Below are positions 1 to 6,728 of a stretch of 7,053 nt of DNA, one piece after another. This stretch comes from Bacillota bacterium (GTDB lineage: Bacteria > Bacillota > Clostridia > Acetivibrionales > DSM-1351). The translations under genes were made by a program, and so were the position numbers. A model generated the notes under the pieces. That model was not told where the DNA came from. It saw nothing but the letters and a program-made list of their open reading frames with translations, and did not search any database. Numbering within the stretch: position 1 is the first letter of the stretch; each line of letters opens with the position of its first letter. The stretch lies in NCBI GenBank assembly GCA_023417285.1, contig JAEZFR010000082.1:1-7053 (forward strand). Reading direction: 5' to 3'.

Positions 1-1844
1 AATATTCTACTATCTAATTGTTCCTTTTCACTTTGTAGCAATGGAAGTATAGCTCCTACAGAGGAATCAATTAATTCAGCCTGCCCACCTACATCACTAG
101 AAATAACAGGTGTACTCATTGAACAAGATTCATACGCGGTAAGTGCTAACCCTTCTTTAAGCGAACATATAAGAGTTATTTCGCAATCCTTATAATACGG
201 TCTCATATCACTTTGCTGACCAGCAAAATAAACTGTATTCTCCAACCCCCTCTTATGGCAAGCTCTCTGCAGCTCGACCATTTGAGGCCCATCCCCTACT
301 ACTATAAATGCTATATCATTTATTTTCTGACGTAGTCTATCCGCTATTTCCATCATTAAAAACGGCCTTTTTTGAGGATGGATTCTGCATGGAAATAATA
401 TGCATGGTCTTTTAGGTGATATATTTAGAGTCTCCTTTGCTTGTCCATACTCAACTATATCAGCATTGTATTTCTCTTTATCTACGCCTATATATAGAGT
501 TTTTACAGATTCTTGTGCCCGATTAAAGTGATTAATCAATACCTGTCTAGTCCGCTCATTACATACGTATGTTTTTTCTAGTAGGTCTCCCACAACACCT
601 GATGTTCTCGCAAACCCCCCACTCCTCCAATACCATTCCTCCATATGTACATAATCCAGCATAACAATTTCCGGAAAATTCTTCTTTATCCATGGAACCA
701 GATAATATCCATAATATGAGTTTGATAAGAATACTAGTTTTATATCTCTGCTTTTAATATAATAACTAATAAACTCCGCATAATTCTCTATATCTAGGAA
801 ACTAGGTAATTCAAATATATCTGTTACATAATCTTCAAACCGTTGTCGCCATTGATTATTACACGGTACTGTGGTCAAAATGCTTATATTATATCTTTCT
901 TTATTTAAACCCTTTACTACTTCAAGATTAAAAATATCTGCTCCTCCCATTTCCATCCACGGAATGAGCATCAAAATATTTAGCTTATCATTAACATTAT
1001 ACAACTTTCTTTCAAAATTACTAAGCCTAGGTCCTACAAATTGATTTATTTTACCTCTGCATGGGTATTCTTTAGCAGTAACATTTGTATCCGCGGTCTT
1101 AGCCATCTCGATAATTAATGTTCTTGCTACTTTTTTTGTATGCTTATTTTGCTTTACTAGAGAAAGCACTCCTTTATCTGTTCTCCTATACCAAAAGCCA
1201 TAATACCCTAGCTTTATGGGTTTTTTACCTGCTGATAAAAACTTGAGCCATAATCTCCAGTCCTCGTTATAGTGCTTTAATGTCTCATCATAGCATCCCA
1301 CTTCTAACAAATCTTTCTTACGTATTCCCGCGCAATTGACCAAGAAATTATATTTTTTTAGCCTTTTTGCATCAAAGGGCTTATCCCAAACATATTCTTC
1401 ATCCTGGAAGCCAACGCTTTTTGTATAGCACCAACCATATTGAGGATTGTAATAAAGTGCCCAGAAAATTGTCTCTACAAAAGTAGGTACTATTAGATCG
1501 TCAGCATCTAAAGGGATTATTATGTCGGTGCTTGATTCAGCAATTGCTTTATTTCTAGCAGTTGATATTCCCCCATTTTGTTTATGTAGTACCTTTATTC
1601 TATTATCAGATATAGCGAGATTAGTGAGAGTACTGATATCTTCTTTCCTAGTGCTACCATCATTTACTATTATCCATTCAAACCATGGAAATGTTTGATT
1701 TATAACACAATTATATGTCTGTTCAAAATACTTCCCAGAGTTATAAAATGGTGTTATTATACTTACTAAAGGCTCTATATAACTATTTACTATGCATTTA
1801 TTCAGTTTTACTCTACCTGGCTGCTTCGTAAAGTCAAAATTCAT
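1..1844 (-). CDS. Two-domain GT2-GT4 glycosyltransferase, 3' end beyond the window
   Basis: The reading frame runs without a stop from an ATG at 1844 to the left edge: 614 complete codons, with the C-terminus missing. Residues about 26-225 are a GT-A fold family 2 domain, with SIITPFYNSG at 28-37, NDGST at 61-65, the metal/nucleotide-binding DADD at 113-116 and the catalytic-type NEDW at 193-196. Residues from about 287 are a GT-B fold family 4 domain, with a Gly-rich MGGAD loop at 299-303, the donor-site Arg487 and Lys492 in RIHPQKR, VVGDGP at 515-520, and an E-x7-E pair at Glu564/Glu572. Both active sites look intact, so one cytoplasmic polypeptide probably adds two sugars to a lipid-linked surface glycan. 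It starts 18 bases after the ATPase gene, so it is in the same operon. No ribosome binding site is visible before the ATG, and no better start exists. Roughly 50 or more residues are probably missing; a third domain beyond the edge is possible. The sugars cannot be predicted. Confidence 0.93.
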   Translation of the reverse strand, partial: MNFDFTKQPGRVKLNKCIVNSYIEPLVSIITPFYNSGKYFEQTYNCVINQTFPWFEWIIVNDGSTRKEDISTLTNLAISDNRIKVLHKQNGGISTARNKAIAESSTDIIIPLDADDLIVPTFVETIFWALYYNPQYGWCYTKSVGFQDEEYVWDKPFDAKRLKKYNFLVNCAGIRKKDLLEVGCYDETLKHYNEDWRLWLKFLSAGKKPIKLGYYGFWYRRTDKGVLSLVKQNKHTKKVARTLIIEMAKTADTNVTAKEYPCRGKINQFVGPRLSNFERKLYNVNDKLNILMLIPWMEMGGADIFNLEVVKGLNKERYNISILTTVPCNNQWRQRFEDYVTDIFELPSFLDIENYAEFISYYIKSRDIKLVFLSNSYYGYYLVPWIKKNFPEIVMLDYVHMEEWYWRSGGFARTSGVVGDLLEKTYVCNERTRQVLINHFNRAQESVKTLYIGVDKEKYNADIVEYGQAKETLNISPKRPCILFPCRIHPQKRPFLMMEIADRLRQKINDIAFIVVGDGPQMVELQRACHKRGLENTVYFAGQQSDMRPYYKDCEITLICSLKEGLALTAYESCSMSTPVISSDVGGQAELIDSSVGAILPLLQSEKEQLDSRI

Positions 1845-1862
1845 ATATATTAGAATGTAATT

Positions 1863-2594
1863 TTAGCGTTCAGAATACTCCTTACATATTTCTGAGCAAT
1901 CGCCAAATTTTACAACCTTACCTCCTTCAAGCCATAGACATTTATTACAAATCTTTTTAACCTCTTCTATAGAGTGTGAAACAAAGATTATAGTAGCACC
2001 ACTATCAATGATTTCACTCATTCTCTTGTGGCACTTATTTTGAAATTTATAATCTCCAACTCCCAATATTTCATCTACTATTAATATATCTGGTGTATGA
2101 ACTGTGGCAATAGCAAAGCCTAATCTAGCAACCATACCAGAAGAGTAATTTTTAAGTGGGCAATCAACAAAATCCCATAGTTCAGCAAAATCAAGTATAT
2201 TCTCAAAATTCCTTTTCATTTCTACTCTACTATAGCCTAGTACTGCACCATTTAAGAAAATGTTTTCTCTTGCTGTCAAATCCATATCAAAACCAGCACC
2301 TAATTCAATAAGCGGTGCTACACTACCATTCACACTAACATTACCTTTTGTAGGCTTCATTACTTGGGCTATTATCTTTAGCAAAGTACTTTTACCGCTT
2401 CCATTTAATCCTACAATACCAAGAGACTCCCCCTTACACACCTCAAAACTAATGTCCTGAAGTGCCCAAAATTCCTGAAACATTAGATTTCTCTTTAAAA
2501 CCCTTACAAAATATTCTTTTAAATTATCTACTCTTTCAGCGCTCTTATTAAACATCATTGATACGTTTTTTACTTCTATTATAGGGTTTATCAT
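1863..2594 (-). CDS. wzt: ABC transporter ATPase for polysaccharide export (Wzt/TagH/KpsT type)
   Basis: This is the nucleotide-binding subunit that powers export of a lipid-linked polysaccharide through the adjacent ABC-2 permease. Counting from the upstream ATG at 2615 (250 residues), it has Walker A GLNGSGKST at 69-77, the ELGAGF element typical of this subfamily at 104-109, the family-style signature YSSGM at 157-161, Walker B ILIVDE at 177-182, a GVGD D-loop at 185-188 and the switch histidine His214. I prefer the ATG at 2594 (243 residues). It is preceded by GGAAGGA eight bases upstream, and the protein then begins just before IIEVKN, as homologues do. The ATG at 2615 overlaps the permease stop as ATGA but has no ribosome binding site. 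The protein ends soon after the ATPase core, so it lacks the C-terminal carbohydrate-binding domain of long Wzt proteins such as E. coli O9a. The family assignment is secure; the exported polymer is unknown. Confidence 0.93.
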   Translation of the reverse strand: MINPIIEVKNVSMMFNKSAERVDNLKEYFVRVLKRNLMFQEFWALQDISFEVCKGESLGIVGLNGSGKSTLLKIIAQVMKPTKGNVSVNGSVAPLIELGAGFDMDLTARENIFLNGAVLGYSRVEMKRNFENILDFAELWDFVDCPLKNYSSGMVARLGFAIATVHTPDILIVDEILGVGDYKFQNKCHKRMSEIIDSGATIIFVSHSIEEVKKICNKCLWLEGGKVVKFGDCSEICKEYSER

Positions 2595-2602
2595 ATCTAA
2601 AA

Positions 2603-2609
2603 TCCTTCC
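2603..2609 (-). promoter_or_regulatory. Ribosome binding site deciding the wzt start
   Basis: GGAAGGA on the minus strand ends eight bases before the ATG at 2594. Nothing comparable precedes the alternative in-frame ATG at 2615, where the upstream sequence is TATCCTCTATAT. This favours the shorter 243-residue ATPase, although the ATGA overlap at 2615-2612 means coupled initiation at the upstream ATG cannot be excluded. Confidence 0.6.
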
Positions 2610-2611
2610 AA

Positions 2612-3397
2612 TCATATATAGAGGATAAACTTATCTTGTTTCTTATAAAACACTAGTAAGCCTAATACAAGAGTTACTAGTGATATTCCGATACAGGTTA
2701 AGTTCTGGGCTAATGAAGGTACCGCATTATATAATACAATGTCTCTTGTATATTCAATATAGTGATACATTGGGTTTAGCGATAGAAATAGTTGCGATTT
2801 GTCGGACAATAATGATGATGGGTAGAATATAGGTGTCAAATACATCCAAGCTAGTGTTATTACACTATACAATTGTGCAACATCTCTATAAAAAACCATA
2901 AGCGTTGCGAGTATTAGTCCTAATCCAATACAGAAAATTATTAAATAAATAATTAAAACTGGTGCTAGTAGTAATGTAGGTGTAAAGCTAACTCCTGTAA
3001 AGGCCATTACTATCATCATTGCTATAAAAGAAAAGAATAGATTAACTGCACTAGATAAAACCTTAGACAATGGGAATAGATATTTTGGTATGTACACCTT
3101 TCTTATTAAACTTCCATTCCCTGTTACTGAATGTAATGCGTTAGTAGTGGCTTCTACCATAAAGCTAAACATTATATTCCCCGCAAATAGGTAAATAGGG
3201 AAGTTTTCAATATCAAACTTAAATAAATTTGAGAAGACTAATGTCATAACAGTCATCATTAGTATTGGATTTATTAGGGTCCATAGTAACCCTAGCACAC
3301 TTCTTTTGTAACGTATTTTTATATCACGGATTACTAATTCATATATTAAACTCTTATACCTTTTTACTCCAACTAATAAGCCTTTTAACTTTCTCAT
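2612..3397 (-). CDS. wzm: ABC-2 type polysaccharide export permease (Wzm/TagG type)
   Basis: This is the membrane channel subunit that, with the ATPase encoded next, moves a lipid-linked polysaccharide across the cytoplasmic membrane. Its 261 residues are the usual family length. The N-terminal cytosolic part carries the family hallmark RDIKIRYKRSVLG (24-36) followed by LLWTLINP (37-44). Hydrophobic segments lie at about 37-57, 66-84, 107-134, 141-168, 173-193 and 232-251, giving six membrane spans. FYRD at 169-172 and NPMYHYIEYTRD at 208-219 are further family-typical motifs. The start at 3397 overlaps the stop of the preceding glycosyltransferase as ATGA and has AGAGGA seven bases upstream (3405-3410), indicating translational coupling. 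Its nearest relatives export O-antigen, teichoic acid or secondary wall polymers; sequence alone does not separate these. Confidence 0.93.
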   Translation of the reverse strand: MRKLKGLLVGVKRYKSLIYELVIRDIKIRYKRSVLGLLWTLINPILMMTVMTLVFSNLFKFDIENFPIYLFAGNIMFSFMVEATTNALHSVTGNGSLIRKVYIPKYLFPLSKVLSSAVNLFFSFIAMMIVMAFTGVSFTPTLLLAPVLIIYLIIFCIGLGLILATLMVFYRDVAQLYSVITLAWMYLTPIFYPSSLLSDKSQLFLSLNPMYHYIEYTRDIVLYNAVPSLAQNLTCIGISLVTLVLGLLVFYKKQDKFILYI

Positions 3398-4239
3398 TTG
3401 ATTATCCTCTGATCGATCTTGTCATTAATGTATGCCTTCAAGCCAATATTTCTTTTTTGAGCGTCTGTGTTCATACTCTTACTGTGTTTTCTATAATAAA
3501 ACAGTTTCTCTGGTATCGCATACCCTTTGTATCCTTTTTGTGCACACCTTATCCAAAAATCCCAATCTTCATATCCGCTTTTCATAGCCTCATCATAACC
3601 CTTTAGATCTTCCCATATTTCTGTTCTATATACAGCTGTAGCAGGGATATAATTGTACTTTTTTATTGTTTTTAAACTTAAATCCTCAGTAGTCCAAGTT
3701 GCGCATATATCACCAAATAGGCACGCATATGTATAGGCAATGTCAATGTTTAAATTGCCTTCTAAAACCCTGAGTGTCTTTTCTAGAAACTTAGGGTGTA
3801 GCTTATCATCTGCATCAAGAAAACAGATATATTTAGCTTTAGTATGTAATACTCCCATATTTCGTGCCGATGATGCTCCCTTATTTGGCTGATGCACAAC
3901 CCTTATATTGTGCGCTTTCAATTTCTCATATTTATTTATAACGTTTATAGTATGTTCATCTGTTGAACCATCATTAACGATAATTATGGTTATTTTGCAT
4001 TTTACAGTCTGAGACAAAATACTATTTATTGCTTCCTCCAAATAAACTCCATATTGATAGCACGGTACCACAACTGATACCTTTATGTCATGAATATTAA
4101 CATCTGATACCTTATTCTTAATATATTGCCACCTTATTAGCTTATATGGCAACAGAAGTTTTACAAACAGCTTTCTAAGCACAATTCCTAGTCCATCTCT
4201 GGTGAATGTGCTTAAATATTTGGATATTAATTTTACCAT
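3394..4239 (-). CDS. Family 2 glycosyltransferase
   Basis: A 281-residue GT-A fold transferase, probably inverting, acting on the cytoplasmic face of the membrane. The catalytic domain begins near residue 52 with IKVSVVVPCYQYG, followed by NDGST at 89-93, GASSARNMG at 121-129 (the nucleotide-sugar loop region), DADD at 142-145 for metal binding, and YEDWDFWIR at 223-231 containing the acceptor-side ED catalytic motif. Residues 1-45 form an extension rich in Lys, Arg and Leu that resembles an amphipathic membrane-docking helix rather than a signal peptide. AAGGA at 4253-4257 is a usable but distant ribosome binding site, 13 bases before the ATG. The gene heads the operon with wzm, wzt and the GT2-GT4 gene, and overlaps wzm by four bases. 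It therefore probably adds one residue to the polymer that Wzm/Wzt exports. Donor and acceptor are unknown. Confidence 0.93.
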   Translation of the reverse strand: MVKLISKYLSTFTRDGLGIVLRKLFVKLLLPYKLIRWQYIKNKVSDVNIHDIKVSVVVPCYQYGVYLEEAINSILSQTVKCKITIIIVNDGSTDEHTINVINKYEKLKAHNIRVVHQPNKGASSARNMGVLHTKAKYICFLDADDKLHPKFLEKTLRVLEGNLNIDIAYTYACLFGDICATWTTEDLSLKTIKKYNYIPATAVYRTEIWEDLKGYDEAMKSGYEDWDFWIRCAQKGYKGYAIPEKLFYYRKHSKSMNTDAQKRNIGLKAYINDKIDQRIIK

Positions 4240-4275
4240 TGTGACAAATAAATCCTTGTTTTACTATTTTTATAT

Positions 4276-4284
4276 ATTTTATCA
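4276..4284 (-). promoter_or_regulatory. Putative extended -10 promoter for the glycan operon
   Basis: The minus strand reads TGATAAAAT: a TG-n extension plus TAAAAT, five of six bases of the consensus -10. Transcription would start near 4269, leaving a leader of about 30 bases before the GT2 ATG. No convincing -35 hexamer is present at 16-18 bases (TTTAAT at best), as is usual for extended -10 promoters. The region is so AT-rich that chance occurrence is a real risk. Thirteen bases around it match the promoter ahead of the SLH gene at 11 positions, which supports the call. Confidence 0.45.
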
Positions 4285-4310
4285 TACTTATATATACAAT
4301 TAAAGCCTTT

Positions 4311-6560
4311 CTACTCCCCTACAAACACTGGCGTATTTATCTGAGATCCTGGGTATACTTCCCCAGTAATATCCTTTATTTCTTTATATACAAGATAATT
4401 CTGATCTATAACGTCAAGCTTATCAAATTTTAATACAATAGTTCTATTATCAATATAGGAAATACCCAATGGAATTTTTTTGTTTGTAGTGCTTGCCGCA
4501 CTTTGAATGTAATAGTTTTGGGTAAGTATGTTAGGTGCATCAAGTGATATATCCTTATTAAACTCAATTTTAATTGTGTCGCTTGCAATAAATACCGCTT
4601 TTACTATTTCAGGCTTAGTTTTTGGTATCTTGTTTGCTATAAACGAATGCTCTATTTCCTTTGACAGAGCTACTCCAGTACTATCCTGAAAAGCTGTTCC
4701 AATTCTCAGTCTATAGATACTGTCGCCAACAAAAGGCTTATCGTAGGATACATAAAGCCTTATACCCTTAGGATCTTTCTTTGAATACACAGCCTTTATT
4801 GGCTTTACATCATATGTTGTATTACTCAAGCAGAGAATAGAGTAGTTATTTACATTAGTAGCAGCAGACTCTGATATCTCTCTATCAAAATTTACGTATA
4901 TACTGTTTAAATCATATGGAACTATTGATTTAACCTGAATATCATTTGAAATAATATCATTTCCATTAAAGGTATACTTCTCATTCTCTATTTTGTTTAG
5001 TCTCCCAGCTTCATAGGCAATATTAATCAATATGTTGTACGCCTTTTTGCTGTCCATCTGTGTTCCAAGTGCCAAAACGACGCTTTTACCATTAATAATA
5101 TTTGCCTTTGTAACCTGAATAGGAGTATTTGTATTCATTTCAGTTATGTAATAATTAAATACCTGCTCTGCTGTAAAGTCCAATTGTTTACTAAAATCCA
5201 ACTTTATTGTCTTATTTGTAATGCTACTTAGCCCAACAACTTTAAACCTTTCGCTCTCTAATTTGCGAGCTATAAACTTGAACTCATCACCTGAGTTTTG
5301 TCCCAAGTTAGTACCATATGCTCCAATTAAAGCTCCATTTACCTTTACTGTATATTGAGTATCTTCAACGAGATTATATGACTTAAGTGAAACCTTTACT
5401 GCATTTTCATTGATGGCTTTTACCTCTACCGTTGCCTTATTGCCTTTTACAATTATGTCCGAACCCCTGAGAATATCATAATACTCGGGAACTTCAGCAT
5501 TTTCGTTTATGGGATGTGTAAAGTATACTATTACCTCATTATTTGCAGTTTGTTCAACCTTGCTTATCTTAAAAAGATCTGAAACAATCTCTTTATTTTC
5601 ATATCCAGAAAACTTTCCACTAATCTTATCATAAAGATTACCCTCTAAATCAGTGATATTGCTTATTTCAACAGTATATGACTGTCCAGGCTGCTGCCTA
5701 GTTGTCTTTATCCTTATCTTTGAATCCACCTGCGAATTAATATTAAAAGGCAGAATTTCTTTGGTCTGAGTATCATAGATTCTAATATTACTGTCCGAGA
5801 GTGCATTGAAACTCTCATTTAAAGTAACTTCAATCCATTCTGAGCTCTGAGCAGTAATACCAAGAATTTCAGCTGGTAGCTGGTCCGTTATCACTCCTGC
5901 TTCAAGTGCAACCTTCTGACTTACCTTTCCATCCTTTATCAATTCCCTTATTAGTGACATATTAGATCCATTTTTGTTGAGAAAAAGAGCATTATACAAT
6001 AGCCTTACAGTATCTCCTCTTGTGAATAAAGCTTCATCTCCTGTCTTCTCCTCATATGATTTATCTTTTACTAAACCTATTTGAAGGGCTGTTTTATATA
6101 TATTATCCCACGCAACGTCTGTGTATCCTAGCGCACGTATTAGCATAGCCATAAATTGCTTTTCGGTAAGGAATTGCGTTGGTCCACACATCATATTTCC
6201 ATTCTCTATGTAACCCTCTAATATCTTATATTGTTTGCAGAATCCAATATTTGCAGCATACCAGTCAGTAGACTTAACATCTCCAAACCCGGTATTAACC
6301 AAATTACCTTTGTTTTGATTTACAAAAGTACTCATACCAAGCATATTTACTATAAAAGTACAGCCTTCTGCTCTTAGCAGCTTTGAGGGTAGATTGTAAT
6401 TACCTTTTCCATCCCCTGATAACATTCCCAATTTGTTTATTACCTTGGCAATGGTATCTATATCTGTTTGTGCAACAGGTGTTTCAGCACCAACACACAT
6501 TATGGTTGTTAAGATTATACAAAACACAAGAATAACTGATAATAATCGCCTTTTAATCAT
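4311..6560 (-). CDS. Exported SLH-domain protein with five SbsA-type Ig-like repeats
   Basis: A 749-residue secreted surface protein. Residues 1-25 are a Sec signal peptide: KRR, a hydrophobic core, then VGA with probable cleavage before Glu26. Residues about 33-225 are a divergent SLH region of three units, with LRAEGCTFIVNMLG (62-75), DVKSTDWYAANI (94-105) with LTEKQFMAMLIRALG (131-145), and FTRGDTVRLLYNAL (179-192). SLH modules hold proteins noncovalently to pyruvylated secondary wall polysaccharide. Five Ig-like beta domains follow at about 232-320, 328-432, 437-533, 540-643 and 648-747. Each has a strand of the form IxVxF or similar, and most then have a NYxI-like strand (NYYIT, NYSIL, NYYIQ). 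No catalytic domain is seen, so the role is structural or scaffolding. AGGAGG lies five bases before the ATG (6566-6571). It could be a minor S-layer protein or a wall-anchored spacer; the neighbouring gene ending at 6729 is a likely relative. Confidence 0.9.
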   Translation of the reverse strand: MIKRRLLSVILVFCIILTTIMCVGAETPVAQTDIDTIAKVINKLGMLSGDGKGNYNLPSKLLRAEGCTFIVNMLGMSTFVNQNKGNLVNTGFGDVKSTDWYAANIGFCKQYKILEGYIENGNMMCGPTQFLTEKQFMAMLIRALGYTDVAWDNIYKTALQIGLVKDKSYEEKTGDEALFTRGDTVRLLYNALFLNKNGSNMSLIRELIKDGKVSQKVALEAGVITDQLPAEILGITAQSSEWIEVTLNESFNALSDSNIRIYDTQTKEILPFNINSQVDSKIRIKTTRQQPGQSYTVEISNITDLEGNLYDKISGKFSGYENKEIVSDLFKISKVEQTANNEVIVYFTHPINENAEVPEYYDILRGSDIIVKGNKATVEVKAINENAVKVSLKSYNLVEDTQYTVKVNGALIGAYGTNLGQNSGDEFKFIARKLESERFKVVGLSSITNKTIKLDFSKQLDFTAEQVFNYYITEMNTNTPIQVTKANIINGKSVVLALGTQMDSKKAYNILINIAYEAGRLNKIENEKYTFNGNDIISNDIQVKSIVPYDLNSIYVNFDREISESAATNVNNYSILCLSNTTYDVKPIKAVYSKKDPKGIRLYVSYDKPFVGDSIYRLRIGTAFQDSTGVALSKEIEHSFIANKIPKTKPEIVKAVFIASDTIKIEFNKDISLDAPNILTQNYYIQSAASTTNKKIPLGISYIDNRTIVLKFDKLDVIDQNYLVYKEIKDITGEVYPGSQINTPVFVGE

Positions 6561-6565
6561 GTAGC

Positions 6566-6571
6566 CCTCCT
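6566..6571 (-). promoter_or_regulatory. Strong ribosome binding site of the SLH gene
   Basis: A perfect AGGAGG on the minus strand sits five bases before the ATG at 6560. It is the strongest ribosome binding site in the window, fixes the start directly upstream of the signal peptide, and suggests high translation compared with the glycan genes downstream. Confidence 0.85.
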
Positions 6572-6601
6572 AGAATAAAGTATTTTTAAGTCATTAATAA
6601 T

Positions 6602-6610
6602 ATTATATCA
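6602..6610 (-). promoter_or_regulatory. Extended -10 promoter of the SLH gene
   Basis: The minus strand reads TGATATAAT, a perfect TATAAT with a TG extension. It lies between the upstream terminator and the SLH gene, so its position fits a promoter. Transcription would begin near 6595, giving a leader of about 35 bases that includes the AGGAGG. The hexamer at the expected -35 distance (GCTAGC) does not match consensus, which fits an extended -10 type. No operator-like repeat is evident. Confidence 0.65.
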
Positions 6611-6677
6611 TATATTAGGGTACAGCTAGCATCTTAATTATTTCATTCTTTTTACAAAATTCAAAATTTTAGGAAGT

Positions 6678-6708
6678 AAAAAACCGAGGGAATAAATCCC
6701 TCGGTTTT
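6678..6708 (-). terminator. Intrinsic terminator after the S-layer-type gene
   Basis: An 11-base perfect inverted repeat (AAAACCGAGGG at 6680-6690 and its complement at 6698-6708) flanks a seven-base loop. On the minus strand the stem runs into six T residues. It begins 20 bases after the stop codon at 6729, the expected place for that gene. On the plus strand only four T residues follow, so it is mainly a minus-strand terminator. It isolates the strongly expressed upstream gene from the SLH gene. Confidence 0.93.
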
Positions 6709-6728
6709 ATAGGTTTAGGTTGCAAAAA

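Noticed and set aside
2260..2460. 66-codon plus-strand open frame
   Set aside because: It lies wholly inside the wzt coding region in antisense, has no ribosome binding site and no recognisable motif; an antisense shadow.
3265..3606. 113-codon plus-strand open frame
   Set aside because: Antisense across the wzm/GT2 junction. Its hydrophobicity mirrors the complement of membrane-segment codons, and the genes beneath it are clear family members.
4302..4310. AAAGGCTTT near the end of the SLH gene as a terminator
   Set aside because: The repeat leaves no room for a loop and is not followed by a T run.
6494..6560. Possible lipoprotein signal in the SLH protein (Cys at residues 14 and 22)
   Set aside because: Neither Cys is preceded by a lipobox (TIM before Cys22, LVF-type before Cys14); VGA before Glu26 fits ordinary signal peptidase I cleavage.
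6656..6670. Small inverted repeat AAAATT/AATTTT
   Set aside because: Six A/T pairs with a three-base loop in AT-rich DNA; expected by chance and not stable.
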